64,000 nucleotides of DNA from Phytoseiulus persimilis (taxonomy: Eukaryota > Arthropoda > Arachnida > Mesostigmata > Phytoseiidae), in the NCBI GenBank assembly GCA_037576195.1, contig CM075104.1, forward strand, positions 20,662,211 through 20,726,210, written 5' to 3'. This document shows positions 1 through 14,200 of this stretch, one piece after another. Position numbers and translations under genes: made by a program. The notes under the pieces were generated by a model, which searched no databases, was not told the DNA's origin, and saw only the letters and a program-made list of their open reading frames with translations. Position 1 is the stretch's first letter; every line of letters begins with the position of its first letter.

Positions 1-3000
1 TGCTTTTTTGCGCCGTTCCCATCCCTCAACGAATACATGGAAGTCTTTGATCGCCGGTAGCCTGTATTCAAGTTGACCGCACCGGTGAAGATCTGAGGCC
101 AGTTCATGGAGATCAGGGGATCGCCGTGGAGTCAGCGTCAGAGAAGTCTCCCAAGCTTAGTTCACTAGCGGCGGGTTTCTGGCGTACGTTCTCACTGTGA
201 CATCAGCTCACGACAATATCGTTATGATAACGTATCAGTCGACTGTCCCCAGTGGAGACATTGTGGTCGCTAACAATTCCGTCAAAGCTCAAAACTCGGT
301 CGATGATTCCGGAGCCAGACGAGCGGGTAACTTCTTAGTTCTTTGCGATATACCCTTTGATACTTCAAAGTCACGAGTCCTCGCACGAGTTCTCCCTTGC
401 TCTCTGCAAATCTTCTTTAGACACTTCAGATCGCTTCTATGCACTGAAAACACGTTTTGATGCATGTGACCATTCACAGAAATCTGTCAGTCTTCGAGAG
501 CCAACTATCAGCTAATTCAGATGGTCTGACTTGTGTGGGTAGCACGCATTGCATTCACTGGTCTTCATGCTGGTTCGGCGGACGGTGAACGTCAACGAAC
601 ATTTACGGTCCGGCTTGAAGGTTTCCAGTGAAGGAGGCGAATTTTCAATATAGATGAGCCTCCCAGCAGAAATGGCAGTTCCACCCCCGGGAGTTCGCGC
701 CCGACAGTGTTCTTTGAGGGAGGTTTCGTACATCCACTATTATGGTCTGTGGAGAACACCCTCCAAACCTCATTTCAAGCATTCCACCTGCTTTGGGCAT
801 TTTGCGTCAGATAACCGTATCGAGAGGCTCCCGGAAGCATGTCCACTCTAACGTTGAGCCCAATAAACTAGACGATCCATAACGTCTATACTGCGCTTCA
901 ATTTCGGCGAAATTCCTCCCAGGGGATGCTCAATCCTCTCAATTCACAAGAACAAGGAAACCTGTTGCCAGTTGAATCACAAGGTTTCTGAGCCTCGAGC
1001 CCTCTGCAAACAACGAGTGAATTTTATGAAAAATATAGACCACAGAAATCATTTGTGGGAACGTGTGGACCCTTGTTGCTCGGTCGTTTTCCTAGAAGTA
1101 AGGAAGACTCTAAATTCGGATTTGTGCTACGAGACGATTACCGAGACTCCACCACTCCCCGACAGCCAGATTTCTGCGAGCACTTCTCGTCGCTCCGATT
1201 GTATCTTCGCAAGGAGTGGATCTCCGGCTTCTGCGCCGGAGGGTCCGAGCGATCGCGAGAGAAAAATCGCAATGAGTTCTTCAGGACATCAGCGAACAGG
1301 CCGATGCCGGTTCATGGATGCCGGAGACCTCCTAACTCAGTACCGGCTCGAATGGAAGTCGTCCTGAAGCACGATGTCAACCTTCTCTACCGCAGAGCCG
1401 GGCTGGGTCGATACGCGGCTGACTTCGAGAAATGTGCTCGCGGGAGAGTGGTATAGGGATTGGCCAGAACGCCGGATCGAGATGTCACCACCTCCGGCTG
1501 GACCAAGGCTCAACGCGATGTCGGTGAAATCATCGACATTCCGAAGTTTAATCTTCGCACTCGGAGTCCGCCCGTAAACTTTCCGAGTGTTCAGTTCCCA
1601 CCCAAACTTATTTGCCGAATGCATTACCAACCACACGCTGCGGCTTCTCTCCGTTGAGCATGTTGGATGAAAACACGCCGCGGCTGAAATGCGCATTGCG
1701 TGGATGTTCTCGCTAGGTAGGCTGACGACGACGTGAGCCAACGATGTGAACTTTGCAATCAAGGCCTCCCCGTAGTGGTTCAGAAGGTGACGGAGCGATG
1801 GAGTTCACGCTCCCAAAGCTTGTAACAACAACAGACATCGAAGTGTGGTGTTGAGGGGGCAAAAATGCCGTGGAACGGCTAGAGAAAGCCAAACAGTCTC
1901 GTTGGCTGGGGGGAAGGTAACTATGGAGAACGGTGGCCGGAACTATCTTCCGATCTGTTTGAGCGCACGGAAATTCGATGAGTTTCTTTTCACAGACCTT
2001 CCGCCAGCCGTTAAGTTTCTCGAGTAAGCTAGTCACGCTGGAATCGACGGCGGTCGTGGAAAGGAGCTTCGTTCATCCAAGGATACGTTGTGTGTGTATG
2101 CGTCATCCTGGCAGTCAATGTGCTCGATAGCGGAGCTCAATAATTTTCTTCCGTTCGCCCCGTCGTCCGCCATTCCGAGTTTGTCTGATAGCTGTCGGCT
2201 AATTTCTTCGATCCCCCCCAGGAGTTCTCGATCGACGAATGAAAGGACAACACTTTCATCTCCACTACTGAAGAACCCGGTTCATCACTTGCTACAAGCC
2301 CATTGACCATCGGTAGTTCGTTCAACAGCATCGATATTTCTACGCCTACTGATACCGATTCCGTGACAATCGTCAATGGACTCGTTTATCCTGAATCTCT
2401 GCAAAGCTCGGGAACATAACGTTCAAAGGACATATTGTCCGCTCACTCAGGTCGTGCACTGCGCTCCCTATAATCGAGACCCGGCTCCGCTCGTTCAGCA
2501 ATTTTCCGAGAAAGAGGAAAGATATTGGATACATGACGCGAAAGTGGACACTAAGGATTGAATCAAACTGGATGTGAGGCCACTTCCCGTCATGAAGAAT
2601 CCTCCGAGATTCCGGCATTCTCTTCTGAAGATTGCTGGTTTCGGAGCATTTTTTGAGAAGAGTGATGTAACAGTTACAGAAGATTCGAGGCGACTCCATC
2701 AGAAAGTCCTCTGGCGGGGTCGCCGAAGATTTTCAAGGCTGGAAACCCAATAGGTCAAGTCACCCAGACCTTCATCGGTGGCGAGTCTCTCACGTGTTCG
2801 ATTTCCTCCAAAAAGCTAATGGCTGATTCTATATTGCTGATCACGAGCGCCTTGTACGTATTCACGTTCTTCATCACGCGTGGGGGTTTCTAACGTGGAA
2901 ATGTTGAAAGTTCTCCCGCTCGCTCCTCGGGGTGGATATCGGGAGAGAACTGAGAACCGACGAAACGATGATTCAGCGGAGCGGTTCGGGGGAGGGGAGC

Positions 3001-3826
3001 CAGGCCGACGAGTTTCGTGTCACGGGTTCCCGGCGTAGAGGGTCTCGGGTGTCAATAGTGCTTCGAAGCGCTCGTTCGGAGCTCTCCTCGCTCTATGGTA
3101 ACGATGAGTCTTAGCGAATCTCTGATAGACGAGGAAAAAGTCGAGAATTTCCGCTTCCGACTCGGATTCCGACGGAGCCAAGGAATCGAGAGCTTTGCGT
3201 AACTGGGTAGTTGCCGAAAATCCGGTTCAAACCTCTTTCGAGGAGCCCCCGGGGACCGGGGAACCGGAAAAACGATGTAACACCCCCCAGTCCCCATCCA
3301 CGCTCTCTTGAATGGATACAGTGTGGACCACAAAGGTGAGCACATCGCAATCGTTCACTTTTTTAGGGAAATATTCTATTTAGGCGTTCCATTGACCTCT
3401 GTATTACGATGTGTCAGCCAGAGTGAAGTTTCCTGTGCTCTATGATTTCTTTGACAATTCCGAAGATTCGATTTTTGCGGAACGAGTTTCATTGCTCTGA
3501 CGAGAAAGTTCAATAGCGAAGCGGATCGCCCTCCCCTTCCCAATGGAGGAAGCCTCCTTCCCATGTCAAGTATCGAATCTTTTCTTCAAATTGGACGAGT
3601 CGGCAACTCAAATCGTCCTTCCGAATCGAGTTTGCGATACTCTGAGTGAACCTCACTCTGAAGCTAGGGTTGGCCATATGGTGCGGCCCGCGGCTGCATT
3701 GGCCAAATTTCAGCTTGCAGGCGCAAAAGCCCATGCAGGAGCCACGCTTCCCCGCTCCTGCTATGGGGATCTCGCATTGTCAAATCGGATCGCGATCGGG
3801 AAAACAAGTGGGTAAAACCATCAAGG
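1..3826. other. No gene recognised
   Basis: Reading frames on both strands are short and overlap one another, and none resembles a family I know. I could not build a chain of exons with matching phases. The stretch may be intergenic or part of a large intron. Confidence 0.5.
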
Positions 3827-4088
3827 TCAGGGTCGAGCTTTGTTGTACGCCTCAAGAATGCCTCCAGTGACTTGGATCGAGGCATTATGTTGTTTGAATA
3901 ATGACTCTTGATCTTCGTGGAGTCTTTGTTCGGCAGGCAACTGTTGGGCAATTAGGACAACAACATCAGCTCCAAGTTTTTGACCGAACTGGAGGTATTT
4001 TTTGGCGGAAGGGATCCGCCGCTGAGGTTCCTCCGCGTAGAGAATACGTTCCAACTCCGCCAGTCGCTCGAGTATCCTGTATGAGCAC
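3827..4088 (-). CDS. Candidate 3'-terminal exon, helical protein (weak DCTN3-like resemblance)
   Basis: A minus-strand frame of about 87 codons ends in TGA and is preceded by two possible acceptors (AG ending at 4089 or at 4077). The peptide is rich in Leu, Glu, Gln and Arg and looks helical; it begins near ILERLAELERIL and ends near ILEAYNKARP. Its last third (EQRLHEDQ to LEAYNK) recalls the C-terminal helix of dynactin subunit p24 (DCTN3), where a similar Tyr-Asn-Lys occurs, and the middle part also aligns loosely with that family. The resemblance is from memory and weak. The next exon upstream is not resolved: a good donor (ATG|GTAAGA) lies just upstream but would leave an intron of under 40 nt. 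It could be a chance frame. Confidence 0.28.
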
Positions 4089-5094
4089 CTGGGTGTGTAA
4101 ATCAAACCTCTTACCATCGCTCGTGATGCGAAACGCGGCGAGCATACCACTCCTCTCTAGAACAGGGAAGTCGTGGGGATACTTGCAGAGTGGCAGTCCC
4201 TCGTACGGCGCAATCGCGCGAGCTCCACTCTAACAGCTCTGTGTTCGATTGTGTGTCTCAATTCGGTCGTCTCGGTTCGAGAAACATCGAATGGTTCATG
4301 ACCTCACTCATTTGAACACTTGAGGAAGCTTCGATTCTCCTTTTTTCCGTCTCAATTTTCCTCGTTCAAAGCTCAACGGGCCACGCAAGAAAGTGTTTCA
4401 TTTTTAAGGCATAGCACTGATTCTTAATTCTGGCATAAAACGAGCTGATTACAGCAGTTGTTCCTGACCAACTAATTCCGCCTGAATTTTCTCCCCTGCT
4501 GAGATTCTCCCCTTTGGAGGAAAGATCACAACCACAGCGTCGTTTGGAGCTACAAGGATGACTGAGATAGTGCCAGGAGACCAATATTCCGAAGCTTCAC
4601 CAAACCGAGATTCTGAGTTCGTTTCGGAGGGTTTTCATGATCGATTCGCGGATTCTCGCAAAGCCAGGGTTCGATTTTTTTTACCATGCCACCAACTGGT
4701 CGATGCCACGGCAGAGCCCAGAACACGGAGTTGAGCACGGGCGAGGACCACTGCTGTTGTTCTTCAAGACGCTGGGGATCGGTAGTGATCCTAATATTTG
4801 CCGGCACGCTCTGCAATACGAGGCTTCCTTGGTTGGCACGGACATCTCTCAACGGAGCTTTGGTGTGCGGAACATTTGCGAACTCCACATTCGTAGAAAT
4901 GGTCTCCCACCCGAACAGAAATGTCAGGCTCCGCCGAGGTGGCGATCTCTTAGCGGTGGCAGCGACCTCAAAACCGAGAATAGAGGAGCCTTTGAGCGAG
5001 AATAAACCTTCTCAGCTTCTATTTGTGAGATCGCCAGGAGTATGGCTTTCTGTCCCGAAAAACACTCCATGAGCTGATCCGAGTGATGGATTCG
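4089..5094. other. No gene supported
   Basis: The minus frame 4550-4888 and the plus frames 4637-5005 and 4686-5072 overlap each other and show no recognisable motif or convincing splice chain. If the candidate exons on either side belong to one minus-strand gene, this would be intron. Confidence 0.4.
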
Positions 5095-5259
5095 TTACAA
5101 TCTCAATCTGTGCATCTGTTTTTGAGGATGTCGAATGCAATATTCAACGAGTGACTCAGCAAGACCGAACGCCAAATGTGTTGCAACGAGCAATCGACCC
5201 ACAGTTTCGGATGGATAGCCCAATAGCGTAGCCAAGTCGGGAAAGGGGGGGGGACATGC
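5095..5259 (-). CDS. Candidate 3'-terminal exon, unidentified
   Basis: A minus-strand frame of 54 residues ends in TAA and starts after an acceptor-like GGCAG. It begins with a run of nine C (three prolines in frame) and continues with a hydrophobic, helical-looking sequence containing LATLLGYPSETVGRLL, then a basic tail ending HRLRL. I do not recognise it. The smooth composition, compared with the competing frames, is the only support. It may be unrelated to the candidate exon at 3.8-4.1 kb. Confidence 0.18.
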   Translation of the reverse strand, partial: ACPPPFPDLATLLGYPSETVGRLLVATHLAFGLAESLVEYCIRHPQKQMHRLRL

Positions 5260-8200
5260 CTGCCATGGCCACTGTCCCGAATGGAGAGCTCTTCGTACAT
5301 TTCGTCACCATTATTAAAAGGCCTCGAGTTTCAGAATGAGCAGCGGCGTACACGACTTCCGGGTGACCACTGAGCTTTCGAGGATATATCACCTCGGTCG
5401 TTCATACAGTACTTGGAATGGATGAGAAATGCAGCAGCATGTCCAACAAAGTTTGCGGACCACCATGAAAATAGAGAAACTCAGCAGTCTCACGGCAATT
5501 AATTCCTCTGCCGATGACTAGGTCGTTGAACTACTTTCTGCCAGCTCACGGAAGAAGCTCGATCTCATTCTTCAAACTCCGGCGAACAGTAGAGTTTCCC
5601 ATACTCGTGGTGTACTTGAAAATAAATTAAGCGGTTCTTTCCTAGTTGTGAAAAGTGATCCCGGAATCGCATCCTTGCCTTTTCATCTGCCGTTCGGATG
5701 GTTTCGTATCCATCGCGCGTAGTACACAGGGCATGCGCACGAGGAAGCACATCAAGTCATACGCTGGTCTTCGGCATCTTTGGCATGATAATTATGATAA
5801 ACGGAATCATCATCGCATGCCCCACCCCCCGACTACCTTCAGGTTTGAGCTCATACTGCATTTAGCCAGGCCGTGGATCCACGGAGGCTTCAACAGAGAG
5901 CGGAACGACTAGCGATCAGCTTGGAACGATCACAGGACTCCAAGTTCTCTTCAGACGATCGAATCCTGGTTCCCCAGAGACGAGAAGGCTCCTTATCAAT
6001 CAGGTCGAATAGTTTCGGGATTAAGATCCGCCTGTACAACACACTGGAAGAAAGGGTTCGGAAAAAGGGCTGAACGATGTGATAGTTGCAAGAGGAGAGC
6101 GCTAAGATTCAGAGCACTCCGGATTGGAGTGAGCGCCATCCCGAAATAGCAAAGCTGTGCTAGAGACTTTCGATCACAATACATGAGGTCTGATAAAGGA
6201 GGCGACACGGCGAATCAAGTGTCGGGTCAGTTCGTCACGGGTTTCTCCGGGAGAGTGAGGTGGATGTCGTGGGAATCCATGGCTCAGAGTCAATACATTG
6301 AGATCAGGCTTCCAAAGTCGTGGAGTATTTCGCATTGGAAGGAAAGCCCAGGAAGAAACAAGCGTTTCGTCAAGATGCTCAGATTAGACACACGATCGGG
6401 ACAGCCGTATCGGAGAAAACGCTTTTCATCCCTCGAACAGAGCGAGTTCCTCGAAACAACCGCTGATTTGAGCGATAGAACTAGCTTGCAGAGCACCACT
6501 CAAGTGAATGAACAGACTTCCCTTCGTGACATTCCTGGACATCTGCTTTCGATTGCTTTTGCAATCGAATGAATTTGAGAACAAACGGCTTTCAACTGCC
6601 CAGCCTCCGAACGTTCAGCATCGCCCACCTCAAGGAGATGGCGGAACCGGCTGTTCTTTGGATTCTGATCTATGTTCGATGACCAAAGAAGCTAGAGCCG
6701 TTGTCGCAAATTCATTAACTGACTACGACTCAGACGAGATGACTCGGTGGCGATCCCTAAGAGCAGAGCTATTTACCCTCGGAAAATCAGAGTCGGCGCG
6801 GGAAGGAGTCTTCCTTCTTGCTCCTCGTCTCTGCTTCGTTTTTCACCAATCCTGAGACCGAAACCCCTTCTCAGGCTGGGCCGAGGATGGAGAAACATTT
6901 GTCGGCGTTCCCACCACCATTTTCGGACGGGAGTCTCATTCGCGCCCCACTGTTTCGATCATGTTATCCGAAGGTCGGCAGCTCCGGATAAATCAAAGGG
7001 ATGTTGATGTTGAGATCGTGACACCCTTAGAAACTTCGAGTCCTGTCTCCAGCCTCTTCCGATCCACTTAAGCCGATCTTGTTCGGCCGAAAAAAACGAC
7101 CTTGAAACCGCGAATCCTTTCCTTAGTTTCGATGATGAACGAACGCCCGTCGTTCGGTTCCCCCGCTTCGCTCTCCCGATAACTGTCTGAAACAACGTTC
7201 TTCGCTGAGGGTCCGATGTCGACGGCGCGTCTGCGAGACGTCATCCGCTCAGGAAGATTCTCGCCAGTGACGGTCCGCCTTCCGTCAGAATAGCGCGCAA
7301 GTCGTCTCCGATAGCGATCGTGATGTTATCGCCGTCAGCTCTTTGCCAGCACCAATCCGTGCCTCCATCCATTCAAGCAACCACTTTGCCAGCCTGCCAC
7401 CCAGCCGGCCTCGCTTGCCGCTGACCATCGCTGCTCCCGCCGCCGCTGACGACGACAGCGTCGTCATAGAGTCGACGATGGCAACAACGCCGAAGACAGA
7501 CAGGGCGGTAGTTGTTGCTGCTGGTCCCTTTCCGACGTTACGCGCCGGGCCCAACCAGAGGGCGCCACAGTATTCGGCAAGCATTAGCGACCAGACCGAC
7601 AGGGCCTTCGTGTGCTTTGCAGCTCGCGAGGAGCCGGGCCGACAGCTATCGAGTTTGTCAGTAAGTCGAAGAGTCGACAGACAAATTGCTCGGGACGGAG
7701 GGATTGAAGAGGGACTATCTCGTGCACAGCGGAGGGACTCCTGCGCGAGCTGCGCGCGTGGCTTGTGGTCGACAAACAGCTCCCCAGAACGGTCGACGAG
7801 CGGTGCAACAACTGAGAGACTGAGTGGAATCGAGAGATAGATTTATCCTGTGCCCGTCAACTCGTGACAACTCTTCGGCACTGGCCATCCGTAAGTTCGA
7901 CGTACACAGCGCCGCTGCTCTCACTCGTATCCTCGGTGCAAGTGCATGAAAAAACTTCTCGCCTGAAAGGAGGAGCGGTCCGGAGGCCGCGTATTCGGAA
8001 CCAATCGCCGCCAAGCATATTCGCGACCAGCGGCCTTACGAATATCGCTGTCGTTGCGGCCGCCGCTGATACTGTTGTTCCATTTGCTATCGTTTGCATC
8101 AAGCTCCAGGGCCGAATCCGCTGTTAGAATCGACCGTCGGTCCGGGTCGGTACAACTCGTGTTCCTGTTGTTGACAGTGCTGATGGTTCTGTTGGGCTCG

Positions 8201-11200
8201 CTACAGTTCTCCCCCCGGTAACTGCTGCGGCTGTTGCTCTTTCCTCGATGAGAAACGACTCGAAATCACCGATCGGCTCCAAGTGCGCTTCAGGACTTCC
8301 CGCTCCCAGTCTATCCGATCGCCGAGCCGGTGCTGGTCAGACAGCATCAACCGGTTGCAGTTGAACTCTCACCGGCCCTTCGTTACACTGAGGTTCCACG
8401 GAGTGTCACCGCCGCCTTTCCGATACTGCCGTCCGAGCCCTGAAACCAGCGAATGTGAACAGTTTTGTGCCATTAAGTGACTGTTAGTGCTCCAGTGAGA
8501 CGGACTGGCGGGAATATATGGAGAGCTCTCACTTCGATTCGGTGTCATCTCCGCGCATTCCTCCGCTGCGTCTTCGGAGCCGTCTCCCCGGCGAATAAAG
8601 GTAACAAACTTGAGATACAATTTCTCGCTCTCGGATTCACTCCTTCCCGAGCTCTGGGCCTGCTCCTCGAAATTTCATTTCCGCCCCCTTACGAAAACAG
8701 TGAACCGCAATCCGGCGCAGTTTTCTGTTTGTTGCTCAATGGGTCCCACTTTCGAAACGTTGACATGCAATTTCAACAGATCTATTTATACAACGGTATC
8801 TCTCAAAACATCGCTATCGTTCTGATGATTTGTCTTTCACACTGCTGTGACGGCCCAGGTAACGAAGCCTGGTCTCGGTGTCGAGGCGGTAACGTAGCGC
8901 TTTCTCACTAATTCGCCCGTTTAAACAGAGCAGGACTGAAGACGAAAGGAGATGCGCAAATGATACCTTCTGTCAACCGCGGGAAGTCGATTAATCTCGG
9001 GTAAACACTAATGAGCGAATCATGTGAACCGACGATCGAACGAGCAAACGGAGCAAATGATATCTATTGAGCAGTGGTCGGCTGTCGCCGTAATCTCAAG
9101 AACCGTGATTGGAACGATTTCTTCCATACTCTCTCGTTTTCTCATCGTCCTGAAGACCCAGTTGTTTCGTCTGATGCCGTTCAAGTTGATCAGCATCAGG
9201 GACGATTTCGCCGTTAAAACAGCGAGGAAGAAGTGCATTCATCGTTAGCTGCGACAGAGAACGAGATGACAAAAAAAAACAGAAACGCAATTTGAAAGAT
9301 GCCGTCAACGATACTTACAGGTGCGGGGAGGTCTGAACTCCTCTCATCTGAGCCGCCTGGGGTTCGCGCTCCAGTGAAACTGTTTTTTACAACATCAACG
9401 CGAAGTTCCCAAACACCAAAAATTGCGGGTCGAGAGAATGGCTGTTTTTTCTTATCAGTGTTGAGAGAGGCGAGTAGAATCATTAGCCAACAGATGGGGG
9501 CAGACAATGTCCCCGTTCGCGGGTGAACCTCGAATCGCTCCACGCGCTTGAGGAATGTGGGTCTCGCGGAGCACGCCTCCGCTTAGTTGGATACGTATGA
9601 GGAGGATCACCAAAGTCGGATTGAGCCCACTCAAACTCGCGCCGAACTAAATGCGCGTCATCTACGGTCACAGAAGAGTCCCGGTTTCTGGGGGACAAAA
9701 GTTCATTGTTTGAGCGCGGGTAGCGGGTCCGGATCGGGGCAAGAGCAATCGCATCTCAGGAGCGTCCGAACACGATCTCCAATAAAAACTCGATGGAATC
9801 ATATTCAGAGAATAATCAACCGCTTGGAAAGATGCAGCTACTCTTTCGCGCGGAAATCAAACTGATTTTCACTCTTCCGCTCCCGGAAACCTGTTGATCC
9901 GAGCCGTTGTATCCGGACCCAGGGTCGATGAAGCCCAGTGTTATCCAACAAGAACAGAGGATGATCCTGACCCTAGGGAGGCTCCTGAATAACTCAGCTT
10001 CCTGAGTCCCTGACTCCTTCGCCCACTTGACCTCCGCCGCAGAGCAAGTTGGCACAGATTGGCTCCCCGTCTCGTTCATCTCCTGATTTCGCATTGAGCA
10101 CGCCTGCCCTGGAAGTCATCGAGCGCGGCTACGATCCCCTTGAAGTGAAGAACAATGCACCCAGAGATCAATCGAGTTCTGAATGAGCATTGAGAACAAT
10201 GGAACTCGTTTTGGCGATAAGGTCGGGGTTCTTATCGATGCGCTGCGAAACAGAGCGAATTTTCGAGTGAACCAGAGCTCAACCTTCGTCGATCGCTTCC
10301 CAATAATTATGATACTACTATTCGCTACCCGTTTTTCCACCCCCGTGGGACACCCACAAGCGCAAGGAAGGGCCTGTGAGATGGAGTTGGACCCCAGGTA
10401 CGGAACTCCTCTGGAATATATGGCGCAAAGCTTCGGCCCGGACCTCGTTGTTCTGCATTAGTCACAACTCCCGACGGCGCTCACTCGCTCCGAAAGCAGC
10501 AGTGATTCGGCCGAGGTGGCTCGCTCTGCACGAACACTGTTTCAGAGTTTGGCAGACGCATTTTCATTCAGTCTCTATAACTTTCCGTTTGAAGAGGCTT
10601 CCAGCTGCGCTCGTCCATATAGCCGAATCGGGAACTCTGTTAGCTGCTTCCAACAAATACGCCTGCTAAGCTACGGATGGCGTCGATCTCGCAGTCGGAG
10701 CGGGCTCAACTATGTTGGCTGTCGCGTCGCTTCATCAGTACGCTGTATAATCTTGAACTGTATCACTCGGCTCGAAAGAAGGCTCCGAAAGGCGGCGAGC
10801 TCAAGCTGATCCCGCCGGATCTCCGGGATGCGTATGGTGCGAATTTGCTTCGCAGTTACTCCTTTCCTTGGAGCGTGCAGTGGAACGGAGCTCATGAAAC
10901 TCGAGACCCTCGCGCTGAAATCGTGCAGCAGTATCTCGCTACGTTTGTAAACTCTCAAGTGCATCTGAAGAGCTTTTGATCTCGGGAGATCGAGCAAGCC
11001 CGCTCCCGAAGGAGAAGACTCGTTCGTCCTGAAACCACGCAAATAAACACTTGTGCATCTGAAAGGCGCCAGGATCGCGCGGGATAGTCGTTATATCAGA
11101 ACAAATGTAATGACGTCGTCGTCCGATAAAGCGGATCGCGGCAACCGACTGTCTCAAAATCAGACGGAGAGAAGTACTAATATGGTTATCTCTAACTCCC

Positions 11201-14200
11201 AATTGCGGCCGTCGTATCTTTGCGATGTAATTCCAATCTAGGGAGCTTTTCCGCACAAAATGAAATTTTCCAATAGCTGTGGGGGCGACTACCGGTTGCC
11301 GTTGGGCCCTTGATGGACCATGTCTCCATGAGCTCAAGACAGGGAGCGCATGAGCGAAGTGTTGGGGAGCGTGGAATATCACGGGGTACGTGATAAAAGT
11401 GAGAGACCTGGGAGACACATGGGATGCTTGAACGAAAGAAGGTTACTGACATCTTGTGGTGTTGGTTGCATGCACATGAATGTGGGGGACGACACAGCGG
11501 GGGCTGTCGCTGCCAGAGAAGTTTTGGGACTCCTGATCTGAATGTTTGATCGTCTGGGGTGAGGAGGACAAAGGAAGACACCGAGCGGACGACTTCCTCC
11601 GCATGCTTCCATTGAGCTCCCCGTCGCAACGACGCGCAGGAATATAGGGGGACGAGTTTTGTGCCAGAGATTGTGTTGGTGAATTCCGAGATGTTTTCCG
11701 GAAAACGCTTGGAGTGATCGACGGAAGCGGGAGAATCACGCCGTCAGCAGAGGAGAACTGTGTTGAAAACTGTTCAACTTCGCGATCTTGCTCAGCTAGC
11801 TCTGCAGCGTCCTCGCCGACGTCGTCCCAACGAATTGCACTTCGGAATTTATGTCAGATTTGATTTACAAAACGAATGTCTGCTCCTCCGTCTTCTCTTT
11901 CTCCAAGGCTCCGACTGAGCTTTCGGTCTTCAATGTCGAGGAAGGAGACAGGCACTTAGTTTGGAATTTCCAAAGGAGAATTCCTTCCGTCAAGGCCCGG
12001 GTCGGAGAGCGGGATTGAGGTGTTTCTGATTGCCGCAGGCATCGACAGGGGTTTCACTTTGTGGAGCAGCTCACAAAAGAGACATCCTATGATTCGCAGA
12101 ACGAGCCGGGAGCGCTGATGGGAGGTTGGTGCAAACGGGACAGTGTTTCGATCTCGAATGTAGTCCGTGGACTTCGACGCTTGAGGAATGTTCCGGATCA
12201 GACTCGTTCAGCTCTAGGCTGGCTCAGAAACAACAAATACTCGAAACCGCGCTTGACCGAGCTATCACGATGACGACAGTCCACAGAGAGCAAATAGACG
12301 GTCGCTGGACAGCCTGCCAGCCATGTGGAGCACTGTCATCTTTTGCATGCGGGGCTGGGGAGCGATCGATGCTGATACAAAGCTGCACGGAGCTTGAAGT
12401 TGGATTTCGACCCAGATTCAATAGAACACTCTCGAGACAGAAAGCTCGTTATTCAGATTCACCTCGCGGGAGCAAGGATATGTTGCCGCGTGTCACTACC
12501 CAGAGATACTGTTAGAGGAGCGTGCGTTCTGCCGCTTTGCATGCTTTTGGACATTGTTGCAGTGATCAATGAAGACGGGCGTCATGATATTTTTCATATT
12601 CTCATATCAAGTTTTCGCTTCTTCCAAGATCTCCGTGACTCGCGCCTCCGAGTCCAGAGTGCTATAAACGGTCTGAATCGCCGAGACGCAAGTGCTTATC
12701 AGCCAAATGGTTCCAAATTCAAGAATGCCTCTATTCGTGAAGAAGTTATGCCAAACGCGAATTGGACAATTCTCCGATGAGCCACGCCGAAGCGATCGCA
12801 AACTCTCCGCGGCTTCCGACGCTCGAGAACATGAAGGTTCCGAGGCGAGCCGTAATCATTCTTTATGCAGGGATTATCCTCAAGGAATCGGAGAAGATAA
12901 AGTGAAGAATTCCAGTAAAAATGTATTTCGTTACATCCTCTCCTAAAATGTCTAGAGTCGCGGCGGTCGCCCGATGGATCACTATGTTGTTTTCCCGGGC
13001 TGCGGGAGAACCATTCCCAGCTCGCTACGTATTTCCTGCTGTTGGTCGTCCCATTTTTAGACTTCTCTCGGCGTGGGGATTACTGTCAGTTTTTCTTCTG
13101 AGCATATACTGCGCGGAGCGGCTGTGTATTTTGCACAAACGCTTCAAATGACAACCCTCATCTGCCCCTCCTCTGGATCCCGCGACTTGGAGCTCAGCGG
13201 AAAATAAGCTCCCCAAGCAGTAGAGCCGGCAACGTGGGGTTCTGACGTCGGCTCTATTCGCCGTCTCCTCTTCCTACTGCATTCCCGTCCCACAAAGTTC
13301 CAAAGGAACCTGTACAGTTGAAACTCCTATTTCAAGCTCAGGTTGAGAACAGAGAAAATAATGATTCTGAAAAACCCTCGTTAGGGAATTCATGAATTTC
13401 GCCCAGTTGTCGGCAGCCGAAAGACGTTGCAGCCGCATGGGAGAACTGCATGAAGGATTTTTAACGAGACTCGTGGCTTTACAGAATCATCCCTCAGTAC
13501 CCTGCGAAGCAGATTCTGTCAGAGATTTGAGGGATTCGACTGTGAAACCCCTGGCGGGGAGAAGGTATGCCTCTCTCCCGTTTCGAAGAGGCGTTCTAGT
13601 ACTAGTACGATCAATTGTCATTGAAATGCTTGACAACCGCTTGTGGCGGAAAGCCGTAGAGGATCCCTTCTCGATATGCCTACTAATCGAGAAGGTTTGA
13701 TTAGCCGTCTCTGCGATTCTCAGAGAAGGCAACTGAGGTATCTCGATTCCGACATCTGACCCAATCATCCGACTCCTCGATCCCTGCGGAGCGTTCGCTT
13801 CAGACTGTATCGATAAACAGTTCGGCGAGTCAGTAGGGTCTCAAGTGATCTGGGTGGTGTTCGAGGGGATTTCCTCCCATTCCGTGTGGGAAAAAAAAAG
13901 TAGTACGGTTGCTTTTGGCTCCGGATGTGTGCAAACACGTTCGTGAGGCCGAGTCGTGCAGTGTTCAGGACTTCAAGAAGTCTGTATTGCAGTGTAGTTT
14001 CTGGTTCTTCCGAAGTTCAGAAAACCGGTTCACGTAAACGAAACCACTTCCTCGACGGCGCTAAATTGGGCCGCACATCCAGTCGGTGAAAGGAGGAATT
14101 AATAAGGACAGCAATATTTTGCGGGCATGAAAATATCGCCTTCATCGGGCTTGCGGGCCAACCACTTGCCCGACGAAACAGCTGCTTGTCGATGAAAGCA

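Noticed and set aside
3220..3245. GGTTCAAACCT resembling a tRNA B-box
   Set aside because: No cloverleaf can be drawn around it.
7343..7840. 165-codon plus ORF
   Set aside because: Lies in CpG-rich sequence where stops are rare on both strands; no family resemblance and no splice context.
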